Source: Halobacillus hunanensis (lineage in GTDB: Bacteria; Bacillota; Bacilli; Bacillales; Halobacillaceae). Taken from it: DNA of 64,000 nt. The DNA lies in assembly GCF_900166655.1 (NCBI RefSeq), contig NZ_FVZB01000006.1, forward strand, positions 496,001 to 560,000. Reading direction: 5' to 3'. Below, one piece after another: positions 35,965-44,850 of this stretch. A model generated the notes under the pieces. The model was not told where the DNA came from and did no database searches. It worked only from the letters and a program-made list of their open reading frames with translations. The stretch's first letter is position 1. Every line of letters starts with the position of its first letter. The translations under genes and the position numbers were made by a program.

Positions 35965-36080
35965 GATATGCGCCTCCAGAGATCTTTTCTATCCATTTGT
36001 AAATCCTGCTTAGGACAGGAGCTAAATAAATTCAGGTACATAGGTTCACCGCCGAACAACTTTCTTTTTCTTCACAACGT

Positions 36081-36305
36081 TTATTCTCCGTGGGTCTCTT
36101 CATCATTTCGGTATTCTAAAATATCTCCAGGTTGACATTCCAAAGCCTTACAAATCGCTTCCAACGTTGAAAATCGAATTGCTTTTGCTTTTCCATTTTT
36201 CAATATAGAAAGGTTAGCCATAGTTATTCCGACCCTCTCTGAGAGTTCTGTCACACTCATTTTTCTTTTAGCCAACATCACATCAATATTAATGATAATC
36301 GCCAT
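36081..36305 (-). CDS. yozG: Cro/CI-type regulator (YozG-like)
   Basis: Encodes 74 residues from ATG 36305, with GAGGTG upstream overlapping the end of the DUF2975 gene. It is a single helix-turn-helix: KRKMSVTELSERVGITMANL then LSILKNGKAKAIRFSTLE. CxPGDILEYR at the end is typical of the YozG/XRE subgroup. It is translationally linked to a DUF2975 membrane protein. This pairing is very common in Bacillota and suggests regulator plus membrane partner of unknown role. Confidence 0.85.
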   Translation of the reverse strand: MAIIINIDVMLAKRKMSVTELSERVGITMANLSILKNGKAKAIRFSTLEAICKALECQPGDILEYRNDEETHGE

Positions 36306-36315
36306 TTGTTTCACC

Positions 36316-36798
36316 TCAGACCGTCAAGTCATTTTCTGATTTTATGTCGATGGCATTTTCTAATAGCTTCTGAAGAAGAGCAGCAAAGACTGCAATCACC
36401 AACGAAGCAAAAATAATGATCATGCCGAGTACGATGAGACCTGGTGCGTCATCCCTCTCGGCAATAAGATAAAATAGAGGCATGCCTGCCACATACAACA
36501 AACTGATGGTAATGGCACAGAGTTTTATGTTCTTTAAAGCTTTCACAGATAATTCCGAGAAAGCTTCGTGTTTGTCAATATAACCTAAAAGTTTAAAAGC
36601 TTGATACAGAGCAAAATAAAAAGGAATCACCGCTGCATATACGTCAATTAATACAAGTTCGTTTATATAAGCCATATCTGGATACAATTCTGCAGCATAA
36701 TTCGCTATCCCTGGCACGAAAAATATGCACAAAGCAAGAATTGGTATTCCAATAAGAATAACAGCTGTCTTTAAAAAGAGTGTTGACCCTCGTTTCAT
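36316..36798 (-). CDS. yoaS: DUF2975 family membrane protein (YoaS-like)
   Basis: Encodes 160 residues from ATG 36798 with GAGGTG six bases upstream. Four membrane helices are visible (LFLKTAVILIGIPILALCIF; VIPFYFALYQAFKLL; IKLCAITISLLYVAGMPLF; GLIVLGMIIIFASLVIAVFA). DUF2975 proteins are nearly always encoded next to a small XRE regulator, as here, ten bases upstream of it. The function is not known. Confidence 0.8.
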   Translation of the reverse strand: MKRGSTLFLKTAVILIGIPILALCIFFVPGIANYAAELYPDMAYINELVLIDVYAAVIPFYFALYQAFKLLGYIDKHEAFSELSVKALKNIKLCAITISLLYVAGMPLFYLIAERDDAPGLIVLGMIIIFASLVIAVFAALLQKLLENAIDIKSENDLTV

Positions 36799-37075
36799 AA
36801 AAAGCACCTCACTAATTGATTGTAAAACTGATTTTAACATGGTGTTTATCGATTATCAATAAATATTTAACGATTTGGATTATATTTTTATTCTTACATA
36901 GGATTTCAAACAAGAAAAAGGCATTCCCCATTACAACAAAATGCTCGATACCAAAAGAGTACAAGCTGACAGAAACAAGCATTTTTCTGTTTGCTTATAA
37001 AAATATTATTCATGAGCAAACTATCCATAACCGTTAAGATTCGTCGTGAACGATACATTAAAAGTAGGTGTAATC

Positions 37076-38068
37076 ATGAACCCTGGTCTCATTTCAATCA
37101 TCATTCCCTCTTATAACGAATCAGGGAATATTGAACTCATTTACAAAGCCATAGATAAAGAATTCGAGGACATCGCTTACGATTATGAAATCTGTTTTAT
37201 TAATGATGGCAGCACGGATGATACCTTGCAGCGAATTAAAAAACTGGTATTAACGAATCCAAAGGTCAAGTATATTTCATTCACAAGAAATTTCGGGAAA
37301 GAAGTCGCACTGCTGGCAGGTTTTCATCATGTAAAAGGAGATGCCGTGATTCTCATGGACGCAGATCTACAGCATCCATGCTCCTTAATTAAACCTTTTA
37401 TCGACGGTTATGAGGAAGGTTACCATCAAGTAATCGCCCAACGTAATCGCAAGGGAGACGGTCTGCTGCGTTCCTGTCTTTCCTCCCTTTACTACTGCCT
37501 TGTGAATAAGATTGTTGAGGTGGACGTAAAAGATGGAGTCGGGGATTTCAGGCTATTGAGCCGCCAAGCCGTTGACGCACTTCTGTTGTTAAACGAAGGA
37601 AATCGCTTTTCAAAAGGATTGTTTTCCTGGATCGGGTTAAGCCAGAAAATTATTGATTACGACAACGTCACTCGTCAGAAAGGACAGACAAAGTGGTCGT
37701 TCTCAAAATTGCTGAACTATGGCATGGACGGTGTCCTTTCATTTAACAACCGTCCGCTCCGAATATGTTTTTACATTGGGGCATTCCTATTACTCTTATC
37801 ACTGCTTTGTATCGTGACAACAGCAATCATTTTAATCAGGGACGGCGTTGATGTTCAGGGATTCTTACCTATGATTTCAGTATTTCTGTTCTTTGGTGGC
37901 GTGCAGCTGTTCAGTCTCGGAGTTATTGGGGAGTACATTGGGAGGATTTATTATGAGACGAAGAAACGGCCTCATTATTTAATCGAGGAGACTAATTTAT
38001 CAAATGGAGAACATGATGAAGGGAATCAGCCAGGAATTTATCAGATTTATCGTAGTGGGGATCATTAA
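37076..38068 (+). CDS. Polyprenyl-phosphate glycosyltransferase, GT2 family (CsbB/YkcC-like)
   Basis: Encodes 330 residues from ATG 37076 with AGGTG six bases upstream. The GT2 domain shows IIIPSYNESGN, FINDGSTDDT and the metal motif DADLQHP. Two C-terminal membrane helices (FYIGAFLLLLSLLCIVTTAI and SVFLFFGGVQLFSLGVIGEYIG) match DPM1/CsbB-like enzymes that load a sugar onto undecaprenyl phosphate on the inner face. With GtrA and YfhO proteins downstream it resembles the B. subtilis CsbB-GtcA-YfhO route that adds GlcNAc to lipoteichoic acid. Confidence 0.88.
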   Translation: MNPGLISIIIPSYNESGNIELIYKAIDKEFEDIAYDYEICFINDGSTDDTLQRIKKLVLTNPKVKYISFTRNFGKEVALLAGFHHVKGDAVILMDADLQHPCSLIKPFIDGYEEGYHQVIAQRNRKGDGLLRSCLSSLYYCLVNKIVEVDVKDGVGDFRLLSRQAVDALLLLNEGNRFSKGLFSWIGLSQKIIDYDNVTRQKGQTKWSFSKLLNYGMDGVLSFNNRPLRICFYIGAFLLLLSLLCIVTTAIILIRDGVDVQGFLPMISVFLFFGGVQLFSLGVIGEYIGRIYYETKKRPHYLIEETNLSNGEHDEGNQPGIYQIYRSGDH

Positions 38069-38390
38069 TACCGCTAATTATTACCTATGTTATTTAGGTT
38101 TACACGAACTATTGGACATTGGTTATATGACGGCACATATTGCAAGCTTTTCGTTCAGTTTCGTGATCTCTTTCTTCTTAAATTCATACTTTACGTTCAA
38201 AGTGAAACCGACTCTGGCTAAGTTCCTGCAATTCCCGCTAACCCAGTTGTTCAATGTCGCGGTTTCCTCTGTGCTCGTCTATTTATTCGTGGAATACTTT
38301 CTGATTGATAGTACGATCGCTCCCATTCTGTCTGTTTTAATCACGGTACCCCTAACCTTCATCATAACGGGCAAAATTTTAAAAAAGTAA
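38016..38390 (+). CDS. GtrA/GtcA family small membrane protein (lipid-linked sugar flippase candidate)
   Basis: About 124 residues with four membrane helices. FIRFIVVGIINTANYYLCYL is the GtrA N-terminal signature. It starts inside the last 53 bases of the glycosyltransferase gene; the ATG at 38016 has GGAG six bases upstream, and ATG codons at 38004 and 38013 are alternatives. The family is thought to move undecaprenyl-phosphate sugars across the membrane. Overlap implies translational coupling with the GT2 gene. Confidence 0.85.
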   Translation: MKGISQEFIRFIVVGIINTANYYLCYLGLHELLDIGYMTAHIASFSFSFVISFFLNSYFTFKVKPTLAKFLQFPLTQLFNVAVSSVLVYLFVEYFLIDSTIAPILSVLITVPLTFIITGKILKK

Positions 38391-38403
38391 CGGAGATTTG
38401 ATC

Positions 38404-40995
38404 ATGATAACCAAACGAAATCTGACCATCCTGTTCATCTCAAGCCTGGTTCTCGCCATCCTTGCCCATCTATTCTTTTTAAAAGAATGGACACAGGAGC
38501 AATATATGGTAGGGCCAAATGACGGTTTGCAGCAAATGGTGACCTTTAAAAAGCTCCTCTATGAACAATATACAAGCGGGAATTTCTTCTACTCCTATCA
38601 ATTCGGTTTAGGAGGCGGTACATATAGCCAACTGGCCTTTTACTTCGCAACAGCTTTTGTCTTCATCATAACAACAGGAATTGTTTTCATATTGGAATCA
38701 CTAAACATAGTCGGAACACCCGATACACTCTTTTGGGCACAGGCCGCTGTCTTTATTAGTATTTGCCGTTTGACATTGATGATTGCAGTGACAACCCTCG
38801 TATTCCGCTATATGAACATCCAATGGCTGCCGGGATTTGTCGGAGCTAGCGTATATGGCTTATCCGTTATCTACTTCCGTCATGTCACCTACTGGGAATT
38901 CTTTGCGGATGCCATGCTCTGGGTTCCGCTGCTAGTATTCGGTGTAGAAAAAGTGATCCGGGAAGCCCGATGCGGTTGGTTGATTGCCGCTGTCGCGATC
39001 ACCCTTTTTAACAATTTTTACTTCGCTTATGTGAATCTGATTTTCGTTGCGATTTATGTTGTGTTTCGCATGATGATTCATTTAGAAACCGATGAAACGC
39101 CTAGAGGAAAGCAATGCAAGCTGTATATCATTAGCGGACTGTTGGGCTTCGGGATCAGTTCAGTCGCCTTTATTCCGGCAGTGTACGGTTACCTTCACAA
39201 TTACCGGCCTGCTTATCCGCTCCCTATTGAAGCGATTGACTTCCCGTACAATATCGTCTATTCAAGTCCATATATCATGGTCTCTGCAATTTTCTTGCTG
39301 GTTCTGTTCACCTTTTCCTTATACAAAATTCCGATTTTCCGTCTGTTTTCTTTGATAAGTGCCATGTTTATTGTGCTCCACTTCAGTCCATATGTGGCCA
39401 GTGCCTTTAATGGGTTCTCGGCACCTCAGTACCGCTGGGAATATTTATTGTCCTTTACGATGGGAGGAGCGGTGGCCGCAGGATTACAATATTTATGTGA
39501 AGTCGGGAAAAAGACGATCTTTAGAGCAGCTGCCTTAGTAGTACTCACTTATCTGATCGCCTGTCTGGGCGACCCATCGATAGAATTTCTTTCAGCCAGG
39601 GGCATCGGAATGGTTTCCATCATGCTGATTACCCTCTCCCTGGCCACTATACTTATTTGGAATCGACGAAAACATTGGCAGCTGCTTTTGTGTGCCTTTG
39701 TACTTTTAACAAATATTGGACTGGCCAACGTGACCCAATATGCCATTTCAGAACATAGCGTTAAGAAAGTATCCAAGAACTTCTTAACCAGCAAGGATTA
39801 CAACGGCAAAGAACAGCGGGAATTGTTACAAAAAATGAAAGAACGAGGTTCCAGTCCTTTTTACAGAATCGATTGGACAATTGGTTACTTAAATAATACG
39901 CCGATTGTGCAGGATTTTAACGGAATCAGTGCCTATTCAAGCATTCTTAATCAGAACCTGCTCTATCTGTATTTGTACGATTTAAACATCGACATGGGCC
40001 GAGAAAGCGTCAGCCGTTTTTCCACTCTTGGGAACCGAGCAAACTTATACAGCTTACTTCAAGGTAAATATATGATGAGAGAAAAGGACAACGCCGATGA
40101 CATTCCATATGGGTTTAAGAAAATATTGGAGTCAGAACACTACGTCGCTTTTGAGAACACAAATCTCCTGCCGTTTGTCCGTACGACCGATGAAATTTTT
40201 TCCGAAAAGGATATGGAAAACGCAGTCATCCTAGAAAGAGAGCATGCCATGTTAGAAGGCGTCATAGTGGCCGATCCTGCGCAACAAACAAATGGTAACA
40301 CTCACGAAGTGCCCAATATCATCGATCAGGTGACAGTGGAACCCGTTGGCGCCTCGTTTGAAAATAACAAGCTCACAGTCACCGAGAAAGAAGGCGGTCT
40401 CGACCTTATTGTCCAGCAGCCTAAAGCAGATACAAAGGACTACTACGTCAGTTTTCATCTTGAAAGCCTAGCCAAAAGCGAGGGCTTTGCCGTGAAAGTC
40501 AACGATTACAGGACGACTCGCAAACACAACCAATCGATCTATAAAACGTACGTGGATGACCTTACGATTCGAGTAGCTGCATCTGAGAAAATTTCCATCC
40601 GCGTTCCTGAAGGAGAGTACATTTTAACAGACCTTGCCCTATACAAAGAAAATTACCAAACATTAGAAACAGCGAAGGAACAAGCCTCAACATCCGCGGA
40701 ATTCAAGTGGATAAATAACAAGCTTACGATCACCTATAATAATCAAAATCAGGATCGTTACATGATGCTGCCCATCCCTTATGAACGAGGGTGGACAGTC
40801 GAAATCAACAATGAAAAGCAGCCTCTAAAAAAAGTGAACTATTCCTTTATCGGCTTTCCGATTAAAGAGGGCATCAATCACATTGAGCTCGTGTACTATC
40901 CGCCTTTCTTTAAAATTTGTTTAGTTATATCCATTGTAAGTATCATGCTGGCCGTTCCCTTTGTAAGTCGTAAAAGGTATAAAAAGACCAATTGA
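38404..40995 (+). CDS. yfhO: YfhO family multi-membrane glycosyltransferase (GT-C type)
   Basis: Encodes 863 residues from ATG 38404 with GGAG nine bases upstream. About twelve membrane helices lie in the first 430 residues, with GPNDGLQQMVTFKKLLYEQY and FGLGGGTYSQLAFY in the first loop, typical of YfhO. The outside C-terminal part (residues 470-830) is beta-rich, and one final helix ends in a basic tail. Known role of the family: transfer of lipid-linked GlcNAc to teichoic acid outside the membrane. It completes the GT2-GtrA-YfhO set. The stop codon overlaps the end of the repeat element at 40994. Confidence 0.85.
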   Translation: MITKRNLTILFISSLVLAILAHLFFLKEWTQEQYMVGPNDGLQQMVTFKKLLYEQYTSGNFFYSYQFGLGGGTYSQLAFYFATAFVFIITTGIVFILESLNIVGTPDTLFWAQAAVFISICRLTLMIAVTTLVFRYMNIQWLPGFVGASVYGLSVIYFRHVTYWEFFADAMLWVPLLVFGVEKVIREARCGWLIAAVAITLFNNFYFAYVNLIFVAIYVVFRMMIHLETDETPRGKQCKLYIISGLLGFGISSVAFIPAVYGYLHNYRPAYPLPIEAIDFPYNIVYSSPYIMVSAIFLLVLFTFSLYKIPIFRLFSLISAMFIVLHFSPYVASAFNGFSAPQYRWEYLLSFTMGGAVAAGLQYLCEVGKKTIFRAAALVVLTYLIACLGDPSIEFLSARGIGMVSIMLITLSLATILIWNRRKHWQLLLCAFVLLTNIGLANVTQYAISEHSVKKVSKNFLTSKDYNGKEQRELLQKMKERGSSPFYRIDWTIGYLNNTPIVQDFNGISAYSSILNQNLLYLYLYDLNIDMGRESVSRFSTLGNRANLYSLLQGKYMMREKDNADDIPYGFKKILESEHYVAFENTNLLPFVRTTDEIFSEKDMENAVILEREHAMLEGVIVADPAQQTNGNTHEVPNIIDQVTVEPVGASFENNKLTVTEKEGGLDLIVQQPKADTKDYYVSFHLESLAKSEGFAVKVNDYRTTRKHNQSIYKTYVDDLTIRVAASEKISIRVPEGEYILTDLALYKENYQTLETAKEQASTSAEFKWINNKLTITYNNQNQDRYMMLPIPYERGWTVEINNEKQPLKKVNYSFIGFPIKEGINHIELVYYPPFFKICLVISIVSIMLAVPFVSRKRYKKTN

Positions 40996-41237
40996 GATTG
41001 GGTCAAAAGTGTTTTTATCAAATGAAAATCCGAACTAAGTTAAAACTATAATTGGTGCATATAAACCGCTACGAAAATATACTTCGCTTTCCGCGGGCGG
41101 CTGTTGAGCCTCCTTGTGCTGCGCACTTCGGGGTCTCACCTAGGCCTTTCCTCCCGCAGGAGTCTCCATATATTTTCTTCGCTGAAACAGCACATCATTC
41201 GTCTTTCCACTTAAAAGTTTAGTTATGTCCCAGTCTC
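40994..41237. mobile_element. MITE-like non-coding repeat element
   Basis: Terminal inverted copies GAGATTGGGTCAAAA (from 40994) and GAGACTGGGACATAA (reverse strand, ending 41237) bound about 244 bases without a gene. The centre holds an imperfect palindrome: CTTTCCGCGGGCGGC...GAGCCTCC on the left and GGTCTCACC...CCCGCAGGAGTCTCC on the right. To my knowledge similar sequences occur in many intergenic positions of Bacillaceae chromosomes. No transposase is present. The remaining stretch 41238-41518 has no gene that I can support. Confidence 0.6.
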
Positions 41238-41518
41238 TCCTTCTAATAGTATCGATTGAGTGACCGTATTATGGGGAGGCATAGGGGTAATGGTCGGAGC
41301 CCAGCTTTGTGTAACGTTAGCAAAGCGGATACCAAGTAAAGTAGTGATTCAATGCTCTCCGCCTAACTTATTGTGATTGGTGTTCGTATGTTTTTTCAAT
41401 AACTCATCAAAAGCAGCAACAGAATCGGATGAAAACTTTTATGTATGAAACACTATTCGCCTCCCCCTTTCTCACTATAGTCTTAACGAACTCTCAATTA
41501 GACATAAGGATTCTGATG

Positions 41519-41683
41519 TCACCCAAGGTCTCTTTGTTGAATTTCGTCAGCTATTAGATCCAAAAGGTAATCCAGGAATTCTAAGACCTCAGATCCATGA
41601 CGCCCCCGATGCTTTAGGGTGCAGTCATGCATCACAATCAACTCAGAATTGTCGAATTTTCGAACTACATCTCTAGTATTCAA
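41519..41683 (-). CDS. Small protein of unknown function
   Basis: A 54-codon frame from TTG 41683 with GGGGGTGAT three to eight bases upstream. The product reads NTRDVVRKFDNSELIVMHDC, then TLKHRGRHGSEVLEFLDYLL and an acidic end. It is soluble with a helical C-terminal half. It has no neighbours in the same orientation within 80 bases. The ribosome site is excellent, but no family is recognised, so this remains a likely but unproven gene. Confidence 0.45.
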   Translation of the reverse strand: MNTRDVVRKFDNSELIVMHDCTLKHRGRHGSEVLEFLDYLLDLIADEIQQRDLG

Positions 41684-41763
41684 GTTATCACCCCCTTCAT
41701 ATGGGGGAGACACCCAAATTTTAGCAATATTCTACAGTAAAGTTCTACAATTCTGCTAACTAA

Positions 41764-41800
41764 AAACAGCCACTTCCTCATTAAAAGAAAGTGGCTGTTT
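41764..41800. terminator. Terminator after the M20 amidohydrolase gene
   Basis: AAACAGCCAC (41764-41773) and GTGGCTGTTT (41791-41800) are perfect inverted copies, placed just after the minus-strand stop at 41803. Confidence 0.75.
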
Positions 41801-41802
41801 GT

Positions 41803-43176
41803 TTATTTGCCTGCAATACCAGCTGAATAGGTTTCACCTTTTGTTCGTTCATTAAATTCTTCCTTCGCCTTTTCAAGGATATGGTCCCTATCCACTAATA
41901 GGTCATAGGCTGTCAGGGACATGGTTTTTGCTGCTAGGTGCATACCTTTATAGCCAATGGAGGAGCCAAATGAAGCGGTAGCCTGCCAGGAATGAAGCTG
42001 GACCCCAACAGGTGCGCATGTCGTACTGACCATTCCTGTCGGAGCAATCCAACTTACATCACCTACATCCGTTGAGCCTTGAATAGACTTGCCGGCTAAT
42101 TGTTTGTCATAGTAAAGATCAACAGGTAATAAGCGATCTACTTCGTTGCCAAATGTACCTCTATCGTTTTGGGTATTAATGGTTTCTACTAATTTTTCAG
42201 CAAATGTTTGTTCTTCTTTTGTAAAATCGGCAGCATTACTTTCTTCCATGTTCCTGTACATGATCTCATTCAATTGATCATTGGGAAGTGTATCGTACGG
42301 AAACGCTGTAATTTCATGATCGACTTCTGTTTCGGTCATCAGGGCTGCTCCTTCTGCAACCTTTTTAACTCTCTCGAGAATATCTTCTACTTGTTTTTTT
42401 GATTCAGCCCTAATATAGTACCAGACGCTAGCTGCTTCCGGTACTATATTAGGGGCTAGACCTCCATTTTCGATCACATAGTGAATCCGTGTTCCATCTT
42501 TGACGTGTTCACGTAAATAATTTGTTCCAACGTTCATGAGCTCCACCCCATCAAGGGCGCTCCTACCTGCATGCGGTGCAGCAGCAGCGTGGGCTGTAAT
42601 TCCCTTAAAGTGAAATTTAATGGACACCATCGCTTGCATCCTCATATTCATGACCGTATTCGAATTTCCAGGATGCCACGTTAAAGCACAATCTAAATCA
42701 TCAAAAACTCCTGCTTTGGCCATATAAGTTTTTCCTGAAAGAACTTCCTCCGCTGGGCACCCATAGTAGCGAATAGTACCACTCAAGTCTTCCTGTGTCA
42801 TTTTTTCCTTTAAGGCAGTCACTGCTTCGACACCGGCCGTACCCAGTAAATTATGGCCGCATCCGTGCCCAGGGCCGCCCGGGACAACTTCTTCTTGTGT
42901 AACAGCCGCTTGTTGTGAAAGACCAGGCAAGGCATCAAACTCACCTAATACACCGATAATTGGTTTGCCGTTTCCGTATTCAGCGACAAAAGCTGTATCG
43001 ATATCGCCAACTGGATTTTGGATGCGAAAGCCCGCCTGTTCTAATGTCTTCATTTGCAGCTGGGAAGCATATTCTTCTTCGAAGGCAAGTTGAGGATTGT
43101 TCCAGATGTTTTGCGCCATCTCTGTGAACGTTTCTTCGTTTTGTTCCATCCATTGTAATATATCTGCTTTACTCAA
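41803..43176 (-). CDS. M20-family amidohydrolase (AbgB-like)
   Basis: A 457-residue M20 metallo-amidohydrolase. The metal-binding GHGCGHN (103-109, Cys106 and His108) and CPAEE (about residue 142) define the bacterial N-acyl/aminobenzoyl-glutamate hydrolase subgroup, with the dimerisation domain inserted (FKGITAHAAAAPHAGRSALD) and GSTDVGDVSW near the end. It cleaves an amide such as an N-acyl amino acid. It lies 24 bases after two unusual membrane-protein genes and near an AbgT transporter, which fits uptake followed by hydrolysis of an acylated amino acid. Confidence 0.88.
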   Translation of the reverse strand: MSKADILQWMEQNEETFTEMAQNIWNNPQLAFEEEYASQLQMKTLEQAGFRIQNPVGDIDTAFVAEYGNGKPIIGVLGEFDALPGLSQQAAVTQEEVVPGGPGHGCGHNLLGTAGVEAVTALKEKMTQEDLSGTIRYYGCPAEEVLSGKTYMAKAGVFDDLDCALTWHPGNSNTVMNMRMQAMVSIKFHFKGITAHAAAAPHAGRSALDGVELMNVGTNYLREHVKDGTRIHYVIENGGLAPNIVPEAASVWYYIRAESKKQVEDILERVKKVAEGAALMTETEVDHEITAFPYDTLPNDQLNEIMYRNMEESNAADFTKEEQTFAEKLVETINTQNDRGTFGNEVDRLLPVDLYYDKQLAGKSIQGSTDVGDVSWIAPTGMVSTTCAPVGVQLHSWQATASFGSSIGYKGMHLAAKTMSLTAYDLLVDRDHILEKAKEEFNERTKGETYSAGIAGK

Positions 43177-43199
43177 GATGATCTACCCCCATCACAATT

Positions 43200-43910
43200 T
43201 TATTCTTTAGCAACGTTTCTTTTTTCTAACCACACGCAAATCATAATCGTTATCATTATACATAGTAACATTTTTAAATAGACAACTAGTGAAGTCATGT
43301 TTACGATCAGTCCAACGCCTAAGGCAATCACGCCGTAAATCGGCTTCTTCATAGCAAACTGAGCTAATACTCCGCCAAAGATTGCCGGCAGCACCAGTGG
43401 GAAAATTCGCTGTATGTTTTCTGGAATGGTAGATATGAGAACAGATCCTCCTAATATAATCGGGATTAGGAAGAGTTTATTCACTAATGAGGCTGCTCCT
43501 ATTCCGAGAGTAGCCGTGATTTCTCCTTTTCTCGTCCCTGGCTCAGCACCGATGGCATGTTGAGCGGCTGCGGCAGAAGGCAGGCACATGTTCCCAATAT
43601 TCCCTGTAAGAAAACTGATATACGTTCCAGATACACCTAATACAGGGAAATACATCATAGGCTCTAAAAACCATACAGCAGCAACAATACTACCGTACGC
43701 AATAAAACCGGCAAGAATAGCGCTCCAGCCTGGATGATAACCAAGAACAAATGATAGAATCACCGGTAGTGAAAGCGTTAGAATAATAGCAGACCAAAGT
43801 GTTAACCGCCCCCAGAAGTGGGCTTTTCCGTGAAACTGTTCCATTGCCATCTCTTGAGTACTTGCGGAAAGTTCTTCCCCTTCCACTTTTTCTGGATTTA
43901 CGCTCATCAT
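43200..43910 (-). CDS. Membrane protein, putative transporter subunit
   Basis: A 236-residue protein with about six membrane helices (LTLWSAIILTLSLPVILSFV; AILAGFIAYGSIVAAVWFL; MLLCIMITIMICVWL). A motif-like stretch GNIGNMCLPSAAAAQHAIG, followed by EPGTRKGEITATLG, lies between the helices and may be a re-entrant loop. GGAGG precedes two ATG codons (43910, 43907). It always seems to belong with the DUF5058-like gene nine bases upstream. I do not know its family by name; a two-subunit transporter is the simplest reading. Confidence 0.6.
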   Translation of the reverse strand: MMSVNPEKVEGEELSASTQEMAMEQFHGKAHFWGRLTLWSAIILTLSLPVILSFVLGYHPGWSAILAGFIAYGSIVAAVWFLEPMMYFPVLGVSGTYISFLTGNIGNMCLPSAAAAQHAIGAEPGTRKGEITATLGIGAASLVNKLFLIPIILGGSVLISTIPENIQRIFPLVLPAIFGGVLAQFAMKKPIYGVIALGVGLIVNMTSLVVYLKMLLCIMITIMICVWLEKRNVAKE

Positions 43911-43919
43911 TCAACCTCC

Positions 43920-44636
43920 TTACAATGCAAAGTAACCGACAAATAAACCGGCAATAATTGAAAATCCAAGTGACCACTCTCGCAGCCAGTTTAGTTGATG
44001 TTTATTGGCAAGTGATGTAAACAGCACCATGGTTAAACTTGATGTAAGCACAACTAAAACATAGGCAAAGCCTTTGATCATTTCAGCACTTGCTAAATTA
44101 CCGAAGGCAGCAACCATTGCTGCTGTCGTGACGATGGTCATCGTTTTTTTACTCTTTTCACTTTTATTGGTTACTTTTTTCTCGACCCTGCTCATCGACT
44201 TGGTAGCTAAAGCAGTAAAAACTAACCAGCCTACTCCTCCAAGACATAAGGTCCAGGCCACAGTCGTGAACGCTTGATAGTTAAAACCGGAACTGCCTAA
44301 CTCCGTACCATAGGCTTCTGCGCCAAGAGTCGCTCCTACAGACTCAATCGGTGCTGAACCGATAATTCCTATTCTCATTAAGGTCAGCGGGTCCCCAAGA
44401 AGAGGAATTAATGAAATGGCAACAATGATAATCGCAAACGAAGGACCTATTCCCGCGATCGCTCCCGTTTTCAGAGCACTATGTACCTCCTTCCGACTCA
44501 TGCCTATTTCTTTACCTGCTCCAGCCGCCAGCATGATAAACTTAATGGCTTGAAAAATAACAACCGTCAGGACAAGTATGGCAATAACCCAAACCACACC
44601 ACTATTTGCCAGCCTCATGACATCTTCCACAATCAT
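43920..44636 (-). CDS. DUF5058-like membrane protein, putative transporter subunit
   Basis: A 238-residue protein with about six membrane helices. GIGPSFAIIIVAISLIPLLG and SAPIESVGATLGAEAYG are notable conserved-looking loops, which recall DUF5058. It is the first gene of a three-gene operon with the partner membrane protein and the M20 hydrolase. The work is unknown; the operon predicts import of the amidohydrolase substrate. GGGGAG precedes the start ATG. Confidence 0.65.
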   Translation of the reverse strand: MIVEDVMRLANSGVVWVIAILVLTVVIFQAIKFIMLAAGAGKEIGMSRKEVHSALKTGAIAGIGPSFAIIIVAISLIPLLGDPLTLMRIGIIGSAPIESVGATLGAEAYGTELGSSGFNYQAFTTVAWTLCLGGVGWLVFTALATKSMSRVEKKVTNKSEKSKKTMTIVTTAAMVAAFGNLASAEMIKGFAYVLVVLTSSLTMVLFTSLANKHQLNWLREWSLGFSIIAGLFVGYFAL

Positions 44637-44708
44637 CTCCCCTTCACATGAAAAATAAGTAGGTACGCTTCATATCCCAGCTAACGGTACATCTTCACCT
44701 CAAATCTT

Positions 44709-44765
44709 TGTAAGCACTTACATTTTGACTTATATATTTTCAAACTATTCTGTTTACTGTACAAT
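44709..44765. promoter_or_regulatory. Divergent control region with cre-like palindrome
   Basis: TGTAAGCACTTACA (44709-44722) has perfect six-base arms and one mismatch to the cre consensus. On the plus strand TTTTCA (44737-44742), a 17-base spacer and TACAAT (44760-44765) form a promoter for the regulator gene. The palindrome could bind CcpA or the local regulator. Confidence 0.45.
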
Positions 44766-44850
44766 TAGCGTAAGAGGAAAACAATGCATGTTCATCTATA
44801 ATTTACAGATAAATAATGGAGGTTTTTACATAAAAGGAGGGAAACATCTC

